From NCBI GenBank assembly GCA_016929095.1, contig JAFGJM010000048.1, forward strand, positions 1 to 64,000: a stretch of 64,000 bases of DNA, read 5' to 3'. The notes below the pieces were generated by a model. That model was not told where the DNA came from. It made no database searches and saw only the letters and a list, made by a program, of their open reading frames with translations. Position numbers and translations under genes: made by a program. Positions 35,369 through 43,019 of this stretch are shown here, one piece after another. The number at the start of each line of letters is the position of its first letter. The stretch's first letter is position 1. The DNA comes from Anaerolineales bacterium. GTDB lineage: Bacteria; Chloroflexota; Anaerolineae; Anaerolineales; UBA4823.

Positions 35369-37099
35369 ATGCTAACTGAACTACATATCGAAAACTTTGC
35401 CATTATCGAAAACCTTGATTTGCAGCTGGAATCGGGGTTGATTACTTTCACCGGTGAGACTGGCGCGGGGAAATCCATCCTGATTGATGCAGTTGAAACG
35501 TTGTTAGGTGGCCGGGCAGAAGTCACACTCATTCGCAGCGGTGCACAAAAAGCCATTATCGAAGGTAGTTTTGAAATTTCCCCATCTATGGCAGCCTCTA
35601 TACATCCAATTCTGGAACGGGAAGACCTGTTGGATGATCCTGGATATCTGGTATTGAACCGAGAAATTCGAGCCAACGGAAGAAGTATCTCGCGCGTAAA
35701 TGGACGCTCGGTTCAGGCTTCATTCATTAAAGAATTGGGCATCAAACTGGTGGATATTCACGGCCAATCAGAACACCTTTCTTTACTCCAGGTCAACCAC
35801 CATATTGAATTGTTAGATAAATTTGCTAATGCCGAAACCGAACTGGAAAAATATAAAACATCTTATAAAAAACTCATTGAACTCAAACGCAAACTCAATG
35901 AACTGCGACAACAAGAGCAGGATGCTACCCGTAAAATCGACTTGTTGAAATACCAAATCAACGAAATCGAAGCAGCTCATTTGCAAACCGATGAAGAAAC
36001 CGGATTGCGCGAAGAACATAATCGATTAGCCAATGCAGAAAATCTTTCTCAAAGCGCTCATATTGTGCTTCAATTGATCGATGAAGGCTCACCTGAAATG
36101 ATCTCAATAACCGATCTGAACGGTCAGGTGTTGCATGAATTGAATAATCTTACCCGACTTGATCAAAGCCAAAACCATCTCGTTGTTCAGGCACAATCAG
36201 CATTTGAGCAGCTCTCAGATACGGCATATCAATTACGTAATTACCTGGAAAGTATCGAATTTAATCCCAAACGTTTGCAGCAAATTGAAGAACGTATCGC
36301 CTTAATTCAGACACTAAAAAGAAAATATGGCGCTTCCATATCCGCAGTTTTGGAATTTTTATCCGCCGCGAAAAACGAGATAGAAACGATCACCCATGCC
36401 GGAGAACTCATTCAGCAATTAGAAGATGAAGAACAAGACCTGCTTGTTCAACTTGCGAAAGATGGAGAAGCCCTCTCAAAAAAACGTCGTGAACACGCCG
36501 ACTTGATGGCTGCTCAAATTGAAAACGAGTTGAACGAACTGAGCATGGAAAATGTAATTTTTAAAGTGGATTTTAAAGACGATGAAGATGCCCAGGGAAT
36601 TCTGCTATCGGATGGAAGAAAAGTGACCTATGATAGCACCGGATTTGAGCAAGTCGAATTTTTAATTGCCCCCAATCCAGGAGAAGGGTTAAAACCCTTG
36701 GTGAAAATCGCTTCCGGAGGTGAAACATCCCGATTGATGCTGGCATTGAAAAACGTCCTGGCATCTGCCGATCCTGTGCCAACTTTGATCTTCGATGAGA
36801 TCGATCAAGGTATTGGCGGACGAGTGGGAAACATTGTCGGGCAAAAACTTTGGCGGCTCTCCAACAAACATCAGGTTTTATGCATTACCCATTTGCCCCA
36901 ATTAGCCGCGTTTGGTAACCAGCACCTCCATGTATATAAATTAATCCATGAAGGAAGAACTATTACTAAAATCGAAGCCCTGGAAAGCGAGAAAAGACTC
37001 CGTGAATTAGCCTTGATGTTTGGAGAAATCAGTGAGGGAACGCTGCAGTCGGCACGAGACTTGCTATCAACTGTATCAAAAACAACCTCTATCGAATAA
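35369..37099 (+). CDS. recN: DNA repair protein RecN
   Basis: This 576-residue SMC-like ATPase has Walker A in FTGETGAGKSILIDAV near residue 30, a long coiled coil (about 150-380) rich in Glu, Leu and Lys, the ABC signature ASGGETSRLMLALK, and Walker B LIFDEIDQGIGG followed by CITHLPQLA. RecN acts early in double-strand break repair. It follows the B-box gene by 27 bases. Length and motif order are standard. Confidence 0.96.
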   Translation: MLTELHIENFAIIENLDLQLESGLITFTGETGAGKSILIDAVETLLGGRAEVTLIRSGAQKAIIEGSFEISPSMAASIHPILEREDLLDDPGYLVLNREIRANGRSISRVNGRSVQASFIKELGIKLVDIHGQSEHLSLLQVNHHIELLDKFANAETELEKYKTSYKKLIELKRKLNELRQQEQDATRKIDLLKYQINEIEAAHLQTDEETGLREEHNRLANAENLSQSAHIVLQLIDEGSPEMISITDLNGQVLHELNNLTRLDQSQNHLVVQAQSAFEQLSDTAYQLRNYLESIEFNPKRLQQIEERIALIQTLKRKYGASISAVLEFLSAAKNEIETITHAGELIQQLEDEEQDLLVQLAKDGEALSKKRREHADLMAAQIENELNELSMENVIFKVDFKDDEDAQGILLSDGRKVTYDSTGFEQVEFLIAPNPGEGLKPLVKIASGGETSRLMLALKNVLASADPVPTLIFDEIDQGIGGRVGNIVGQKLWRLSNKHQVLCITHLPQLAAFGNQHLHVYKLIHEGRTITKIEALESEKRLRELALMFGEISEGTLQSARDLLSTVSKTTSIE

Positions 37100-37106
37100 A
37101 AAAATT

Positions 37107-40046
37107 ATGTCCCGCGCCCAAAAACCGATTCAAATACGCCGTCGAAAGCGACGCCTCACGCCTCGTAATTCTGGCATGAGGTTGGGATTATCATGTGGAC
37201 TGGTTTTGTGCTTCACTTTGTTTTTATTGAGCATTTCCATAGCGTGGGCTTATTCTAATATTACCCAAGATCTACCCTCCCCTGAGGTATTACGTTCACT
37301 TTTAGACCCCTCACCCGGTCATTTACTTACCCCAACAAGAATATACGATCGCAGCGGCGCTAAACTTTTAACTACTCTGAATAATTCCCTAATCGGTCAA
37401 AATATATATCTGACATCCAATCCCAATCTAGCCTCGAAGCAAAACGATTTGCTCGATTTTCAAAACATTCCCCCCATACTGATATTAACCACTGTGGCTG
37501 CCAGCGACCCTGGTTTTTGGAACCATGCCGGTTTTTCATTAAATGGATTTTTTACACAAGAGCATCCTACCATCGCGCAACGTTTGGTCAACGATTTTTT
37601 ACTTTGGCAAGAATCTCCGGGCATAAGAAAGGCTATCCGCGAGCGGTTGTTAGCCGCCCAAATCACTTCACTCTACGGGCGGGAGAAAATCCTGGAATGG
37701 TTTATTAATTACGCCGATTATGGATATTATACGTTTGGCGCCGCAGATGCATCCAAAGCTTATTTCAATAAAGAAGCCGGGAATCTCACGCTTACCGAGG
37801 CCGCCATTCTGGCAGCCACGGCTGAAGCGCCTTTACTCAATCCATGGGACGCCGCTGTTGTAGCTCATGAAAGAGGAAATCTCATTATTCAATCCATGCT
37901 GGCGAATGGCTGGATTTCTCAAGAACAAGCCGATAAAGCTGCACTTGAAACTTTCCTTTTTGATAAACCCCTGATTGCCTCCCAAACGATAGCTCCGGAT
38001 TTTATTGATTACACACTTTCGCAATTGGAAAACAAAAACTTATTGGAGCGTGTTAAACGTGGAGGTTTCATTATAATAACGACGTTGGACTATACCCTGC
38101 AAGCGCAAACCGAATGCGCTATTAACGCACAGATAAATCTATTGCGAGGTGAGGGTGAAATCCCAATGGCATTCACCGGCGAAGAATGCCTGGCAGCAAA
38201 TCTCCTCCCCACTTTGGTTGGTGAAAACGTAAATACCGGGCAAGCTATAAATACCGGTGTATTGATTGTACAACCGCAAAATGGTGAAATATTAACCATG
38301 ACCAGCGTAAACAGCCAAAACCCTTTCCATTGGTTCCCCGGGGCGTTCACATCCAATAGTGTCTGGCAAGAACATTCTACCGGAACGATATTGACGCCGT
38401 TAGTATACCTGACCGCCCTAACCCGGGGTTTCACACTGGCTTCCCTTGTTTGGGATATTCCACCACAAGAACCTCTGTCTTTTCCTAATCCAGACGATGA
38501 ATATCATGGTCCGATGCGTTTGCGTATTGCATTGGTTAATGACTATATGCCACCGGCGTTGGAAATTATCGAGCAAATTGGTGTTCAAAATGTTAAAAGT
38601 ATTGCAAAACAATTCGGTATTCCATTGGATAACTCTGTAAATAGTAATTCTGCATCAGAAATCTTGATAAATTCAAATGCGCCGCTTTTGGAAATCACCC
38701 AATTTTACGCCGCTATTGCTAACCAGGGGAATCAACGGGGGTGGATTGATAAAAATTCGACCGAAAATCATCATACGATTTCTGTTAAACCGGTAGCTGT
38801 TCTCTCCGTGGAAGATGAATTTGGAAATACCTGGATTGATAACACGGACGAGCTTAAGGAAAAGACGGTCACCACCCCGCAATTAGCGTACCTATTGACC
38901 GATGCGTTAAGCGATAAAGCCTCCACCTGGCAAACACTCGGTCATCCCAATGTCCTGGAGGTGGGTTTCCAGGCAGCCGCAAAACAAGGTAAGACTTACT
39001 CCAGTGATTCCAGCGCTTGGACGATTGGTTATACGCCGGAATTGGTGGTGAGTGTGTGGACAGGTAAAAATACACAAGCGACCGAGATTTCATCACCGGA
39101 GGTATCATCTTCGCTGTGGCGGGCAATCATGCAATTCGCTTCGAAAATATATCCCCCCTCCAGTTGGGAAACACCTTCTGGCATTACTAAACGCCTGGTT
39201 TGTGACCCGTCTGGGATGCTGCCATCCACGAACTGCTCCGATTCTGTAGAAGAGGTTTTCATGGCAGGCACAGAACCCACCGAGGCAGACACACTTTTCC
39301 AGAGTCTGGAGGTGAATAGAGAAACCGATTTGTTAGCGACCGTATTCACACCCGCCGATCTTATCGAGAATAAAGTATTCATCGATTTTCCTGCCGAAGC
39401 AATGAGTTGGGCGGTTTCTTCCGGGTTGGACGTGCCTCCCATTTCTTATGATGTCATTTCACCCGGTAATGTATCAAACAGCAACGTGAAGATTACCTCC
39501 CCCACAACATTTGCCTATGTGGGGGGTGAAGTCGATATCAAAGGGACAGCAAAAGGAGATGGATTTCAATATTACCGACTGCAAGTGGGAAAAGGCGTGA
39601 ACCCATCCCAATGGCTGCAAATCGGTGAAGACGTAATGAAACCCGTTTCCGATGGCTTGCTTATGAAATGGGACACAAGTCAATTGGATGGCCTATACGC
39701 AATTCAATTAACCGTTATTCAAAATGAAAATCGCATCGAGAATACATTCTCCCAAGTTACCGTAGATAACCAACCACCTGACTTATCGATCATTTATCCA
39801 CAGGATAAACAGAAAATAACTCTAAACGGTTCTTCAAAGGTAACCATCCAATTGGATATCAATGACAATTTAGGCATAGATCAGGTGGATATTTTAATCG
39901 ATGAAAAATCTATTGCCACACTCTACCAATCACCTTTTGCTTACTCCTGGGAGGCGAAAATGGGGGATCACACATTATTGGTGAAAGCGATTGATATGGC
40001 TGGAAATATCTCTGAATCAAATTTTTCCTTCAGTATTTCACCATAA
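37107..40046 (+). CDS. Class A penicillin-binding-protein homologue with degraded catalytic motifs
   Basis: The 979-residue protein has a basic cytoplasmic start, one membrane helix (about 24-46), a GT51 transglycosylase-like domain, a transpeptidase-like domain and C-terminal Ig-like modules. Overall PBP1A patterns are clear, for example ILEWFINYADYGYYTFGAA, YFNKEAGNLTLTEAAILAA and AWTIGYTPELVVSVWTG. Nearly all catalytic residues are changed. The first transglycosylase Glu (EDxxF) is Ser133, although Glu197 remains. SxxK reads TILT (Thr427, Thr430), SxN reads DYM (479-481), and KTG reads KQG (626-628). It therefore looks like a structural or regulatory pseudoenzyme. Start ATG at 37107 is chosen for the basic and transmembrane topology; the frame is open upstream inside recN. 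Confidence 0.8.
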   Translation: MSRAQKPIQIRRRKRRLTPRNSGMRLGLSCGLVLCFTLFLLSISIAWAYSNITQDLPSPEVLRSLLDPSPGHLLTPTRIYDRSGAKLLTTLNNSLIGQNIYLTSNPNLASKQNDLLDFQNIPPILILTTVAASDPGFWNHAGFSLNGFFTQEHPTIAQRLVNDFLLWQESPGIRKAIRERLLAAQITSLYGREKILEWFINYADYGYYTFGAADASKAYFNKEAGNLTLTEAAILAATAEAPLLNPWDAAVVAHERGNLIIQSMLANGWISQEQADKAALETFLFDKPLIASQTIAPDFIDYTLSQLENKNLLERVKRGGFIIITTLDYTLQAQTECAINAQINLLRGEGEIPMAFTGEECLAANLLPTLVGENVNTGQAINTGVLIVQPQNGEILTMTSVNSQNPFHWFPGAFTSNSVWQEHSTGTILTPLVYLTALTRGFTLASLVWDIPPQEPLSFPNPDDEYHGPMRLRIALVNDYMPPALEIIEQIGVQNVKSIAKQFGIPLDNSVNSNSASEILINSNAPLLEITQFYAAIANQGNQRGWIDKNSTENHHTISVKPVAVLSVEDEFGNTWIDNTDELKEKTVTTPQLAYLLTDALSDKASTWQTLGHPNVLEVGFQAAAKQGKTYSSDSSAWTIGYTPELVVSVWTGKNTQATEISSPEVSSSLWRAIMQFASKIYPPSSWETPSGITKRLVCDPSGMLPSTNCSDSVEEVFMAGTEPTEADTLFQSLEVNRETDLLATVFTPADLIENKVFIDFPAEAMSWAVSSGLDVPPISYDVISPGNVSNSNVKITSPTTFAYVGGEVDIKGTAKGDGFQYYRLQVGKGVNPSQWLQIGEDVMKPVSDGLLMKWDTSQLDGLYAIQLTVIQNENRIENTFSQVTVDNQPPDLSIIYPQDKQKITLNGSSKVTIQLDINDNLGIDQVDILIDEKSIATLYQSPFAYSWEAKMGDHTLLVKAIDMAGNISESNFSFSISP

Positions 40047-40061
40047 CACAATGTACACATG

Positions 40062-40090
40062 TTGACGAAACCTCTACCTTCTTCTATACT
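40062..40090 (+). promoter_or_regulatory. Promoter of lipoprotein gene 1
   Basis: TTGACG, 17 bases, TATACT: a near-consensus promoter. About 20 bases after the -10 comes ATCGTGTTT followed by CATTAA, a block shared with the promoter of the downstream paralogue. Ribosome site GGAGG lies before the ATG at 40182. Confidence 0.7.
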
Positions 40091-40181
40091 AGGGGAACAT
40101 ATCGTGTTTTTGCTTCATTAAGAATAATAAACACGGTTAAACGTTTTCCAATAATTTTTTCACGGAACGGAGGATTTATCT

Positions 40182-41372
40182 ATGAAATATCAACGACAAT
40201 TATTAATTCGAAATAATAGGATTGATCATCGTATTTTATTTTTAGGCATCATTTTTATGAGTGCTATTCTAATTTCGGCATGTACATTGCCTTTTTTATC
40301 CTCACAAGAAAATGATAATTACCAGCAATCTCTCGACAGCACAGTGGCTGCAATGAATTTTCAGGCGACATCTATAGCACAACAAGCCACGCAAGAAGCG
40401 CAGAGTATGCAGGCAACCATGTTGGCGCAGCAGGAAAGCCTGCTAGCTACACAACAAGCAGCTCTTGCTCAACAAGGAGAACAAACTGCCGCGAAAGAGA
40501 TTGGAGAAACTTCACCGGAAACTACAGAACAACCAGATAGTTCTCCCCCTCTTGCCACCGAAGAACCTGTGGAAACAACACCCCTGACTACCGAAGAACC
40601 GGAAGACGAAACTGATACACCTGAAGAAACTGAAACGATCCAGATGGACGACGTGGACATGGATGCCAAAATTAAATCGGCAAAAATCCTCCTTTTTGAG
40701 GATGTATCCGGCGTCACCCCGCCCATGGTGCGGATGGTAAAAGAATCCCTTGATTCAGCGAATTACTCTTATACCGATGTCGGCAGCGCTCAAGGATGGT
40801 TGAAAGACCAATTGATGTCTGACTCAGGCTGGGATTTGATCATCATGTCTTCTGAATACGGTGGAAGAATCACAGGTGAGTACTTTGACTATATTATGGA
40901 GTATGCATCAAAAGGAACAGCCATCATCCTCGAATTTTGGGATCTGGATGCGATTTTCCAGGGAAAAAGTAAAACCTTGTTAGATGAATGCGGAATTGAA
41001 TTTGAAAAAGATTGGACGGGCGGCGCCGCAGGGACATTACGGTTTTTACAGCCGGATAATCTCATCTTTCATGAACCCAACGAAATGACTTCCGCACTGA
41101 AGTACTCTACCAGAGTTTGGAACGATGGCGGAGATTTGGTAAAAATAAAAAGATACGGCGGAAAAGTTTTAGGAGATGCAGTCTTATTAATAGGTTTAGA
41201 GCCGGAGAATAATGATTCACGCGCAGTTTTAACCAGTTGCATGGGAGGCAGGGTATTGATCCAAACATACACAACCCACCAATACAATGCAGAAGATATG
41301 ACAAGATTATGGCAAAACTATGTTTACTATACCCTAAAAAATCATTTCCTTTATTTAAACGAAATTGATTAA
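40182..41372 (+). CDS. Predicted lipoprotein, paralogue 1 of a tandem pair
   Basis: The 396 residues start with a lipoprotein signal (lipobox ILISAC, Cys34), then a Gln/Ala/Thr-rich helical stretch (about 50-105), a Thr/Glu/Pro linker and a C-terminal alpha/beta domain from about 160 to the end (KILLFEDVSG, SYTDVGSAQGW, WDLIIMSSEYGG, GTAIILEFWDLD). That domain alternates strands and helices like a Rossmann or glutamine-amidotransferase-like fold, but I see no catalytic triad. It is anchored on the outer face of the membrane. The downstream gene at 41481 has the same layout. Function unknown. Confidence 0.78.
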   Translation: MKYQRQLLIRNNRIDHRILFLGIIFMSAILISACTLPFLSSQENDNYQQSLDSTVAAMNFQATSIAQQATQEAQSMQATMLAQQESLLATQQAALAQQGEQTAAKEIGETSPETTEQPDSSPPLATEEPVETTPLTTEEPEDETDTPEETETIQMDDVDMDAKIKSAKILLFEDVSGVTPPMVRMVKESLDSANYSYTDVGSAQGWLKDQLMSDSGWDLIIMSSEYGGRITGEYFDYIMEYASKGTAIILEFWDLDAIFQGKSKTLLDECGIEFEKDWTGGAAGTLRFLQPDNLIFHEPNEMTSALKYSTRVWNDGGDLVKIKRYGGKVLGDAVLLIGLEPENNDSRAVLTSCMGGRVLIQTYTTHQYNAEDMTRLWQNYVYYTLKNHFLYLNEID

Positions 41373-41387
41373 GATGAGATTAAGTGA

Positions 41388-41416
41388 TTGACTTCTTATC
41401 ATTAGTATTCTATACT
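41388..41416 (+). promoter_or_regulatory. Promoter of lipoprotein gene 2
   Basis: TTGACT, 17 bases, TATACT, followed by ATCGTGTTTCATTAA. The geometry and the downstream block match the promoter at 40062-40090, so promoter and gene were duplicated together. Confidence 0.7.
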
Positions 41417-41480
41417 TGCTTAAACGACATCGTGTTTCATTAATTTTTAAAAATCAAAAAAATCGGTTGAGGAGTTTTAA

Positions 41481-42587
41481 ATGAATAGAAATCGCCAACC
41501 CACCCACCCAAAATGGGGATTCATCGTCGCATTGATTGCTATATTTATTGTTACGATGAGTTGTGATATTCCTTCGTCTTCAAACGACAGTGCAAAATTG
41601 ACCCTGGCCGCCTTGGACGTAAAAGCCACTGTCGATGCTCAGCAAAACATAAACAACGCTGAAGCAACCAATCAGGCTTTGCTATTGCAATCCACAAAAG
41701 ACGCCCTGGATATGCAAGGGACCATTCAGGCTCAGCAAGCCTTATTATCGGCAGTGCCTCCAACGGCTGAACCCCCCACAGCCGAACCTCCCACTCAGGA
41801 GCCGCCTCCACCTGCGCAGACTGAAGAACCCTCTTCTGAAGAAACAGAAGAATCAGAAGATGTACCTCAATTATCAGAAAAAGAACTGGATGAAAAAATT
41901 AAAGCTGCAAAAATTTTATTATTTGAAGACATGTCCGGCACAGGTTGGTACCGTTATGTTCAGGAGGGAGTCGATCTGGGCGAATGGTCTTACACCGATG
42001 TTGGCAGCGCCCAGGGCTGGTTTAAAGATAATCTCCTTTCCACTACCAAATGGGATCTGATCATTGCGGCTTCCGAATCCCGTACAAAGATCCAGGGTGA
42101 ATTTTTCGTATACCTGATGGATCATCTTAAACGTGGCACGGCAGTTATCATCGAGCATTGGGCGTTGGATAATTTATCTCAGGGAAAGGTCGCCCCTATT
42201 CTGGCAAAATGCGGTATTGGTATATATCGGGATTGGTTCGTTGCGTTGGGTACCGTACCAAACCTATCGGTGTGGGCTTTAAAGCCAGACCATCCAATAT
42301 TTACCTACCCGAATGAGGGCATTTCGCTGCGCCGCTATACCAACTTTTGGGTAAATGATACCGATAAAGGTGACTTATTAAAAATCACCAGCGGCGGGGA
42401 TGCGGAATTGGTTGCCGGTACTATTGCCGACCGTAAAAGCGATCATGGCACAATTGCATCCTGCATGGAAGGTAGACTGATCATTATGACCCAGTCATCC
42501 CACGAATATTATCGCGAGGATATCACCCGCTTGTGGGAAAATGTTACTTATCAGGCTCTTAAAGCGCGTTTTACCACCGCACCGTAA
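41481..42587 (+). CDS. Predicted lipoprotein, paralogue 2 of a tandem pair
   Basis: The 368 residues have the same plan as the gene before it: a lipobox (VTMSC, Cys28), a helical Ala/Gln region, a Pro-rich linker built on PPTAEPPTAEPPTQEPPPP, and the alpha/beta domain (KILLFEDMSG, SYTDVGSAQGWFKD, WDLIIAASES, GTAVIIEHWALD). The conserved core shows a tandem duplication, while the linkers have diverged freely. GAGG lies before the ATG. A strong intrinsic terminator follows 49 bases after the stop. Function unknown; surface sensing or ligand binding are possible. Confidence 0.78.
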   Translation: MNRNRQPTHPKWGFIVALIAIFIVTMSCDIPSSSNDSAKLTLAALDVKATVDAQQNINNAEATNQALLLQSTKDALDMQGTIQAQQALLSAVPPTAEPPTAEPPTQEPPPPAQTEEPSSEETEESEDVPQLSEKELDEKIKAAKILLFEDMSGTGWYRYVQEGVDLGEWSYTDVGSAQGWFKDNLLSTTKWDLIIAASESRTKIQGEFFVYLMDHLKRGTAVIIEHWALDNLSQGKVAPILAKCGIGIYRDWFVALGTVPNLSVWALKPDHPIFTYPNEGISLRRYTNFWVNDTDKGDLLKITSGGDAELVAGTIADRKSDHGTIASCMEGRLIIMTQSSHEYYREDITRLWENVTYQALKARFTTAP

Positions 42588-42636
42588 GAATGATAACCAA
42601 GAATTCAACTTTATTCTAAAAATCACGCCCCTCAAT

Positions 42637-42676
42637 CCCCCCATTTCAAAACCAGAAATGGGGGGAATTTTTTTTT
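42637..42676 (+). terminator. Intrinsic terminator after the lipoprotein pair
   Basis: CCCCCCATTTC (42637-42647) and GAAATGGGGGG (42655-42665) form a perfect 11-bp stem with a 7-base loop, followed by AATTTTTTTTT. Confidence 0.85.
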
Positions 42677-42709
42677 CATATTTCCCCTCCCTGATTTTTA
42701 TTTCCTTAA

Positions 42710-42903
42710 ACGCATTACCCAGCCTTTCTTTCCCCCATCTTCATTTTTTGAAAATCGACTTTAATTTCACCCCCCTTTCACTCCCCGTATTTACACTATT
42801 TGAAAATCGGTATCGCCCGTTTCCTCTCCCCCACTTTCGTGTTTAGAAAATGCGTCACCCAGCCCTTCCCTCCCCCATTTTCAAAGGATGAAAATGGGGG
42901 AGG
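42710..42903. repeat. Degenerate hairpin repeat cluster
   Basis: Four imperfect copies share a C-run, a short A/T spacer and GAAAAT(C/G)G: the GAAAAT anchors are at 42750, 42802, 42846 and 42890, a spacing of 44-52 bases. Two copies share a longer block, CACCCAGCCCTTCCCTCCC in the last one (ATTACCCAGCCTTTCTTTCCC at 42714). The last copy is a perfect 14-bp hairpin (42869-42882 with 42890-42903). The terminator at 42637 resembles a further copy. No gene was found in 42588-43019. Confidence 0.65.
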
Positions 42904-42934
42904 TGGGGAGGGGGTCAAAAAAATCCCCCACAAT

Positions 42935-42971
42935 AAAAAAAAGGATTACATTTTCCAGTAATCCTTTTTTT
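42935..42971. terminator. Bidirectional intrinsic terminator
   Basis: A-run (42935-42942), GGATTAC, 8-base loop, GTAATCC, T-run (42965-42971). It has the right form on both strands and sits between the convergent lipoprotein and HtrA genes. Confidence 0.88.
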
Positions 42972-42992
42972 AAAATTACTCACTTCCGTAAG

Positions 42993-43010
42993 GGCAATTC
43001 ATGAATTGCC
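42993..43010. repeat. Perfect 18-bp palindrome downstream of the htrA-like gene
   Basis: GGCAATTCATGAATTGCC is a perfect palindrome without a loop, 10 bases after the HtrA stop on the minus strand. It could be a protein-binding site or a processing hairpin. Confidence 0.6.
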
Positions 43011-43019
43011 TTTCATATT

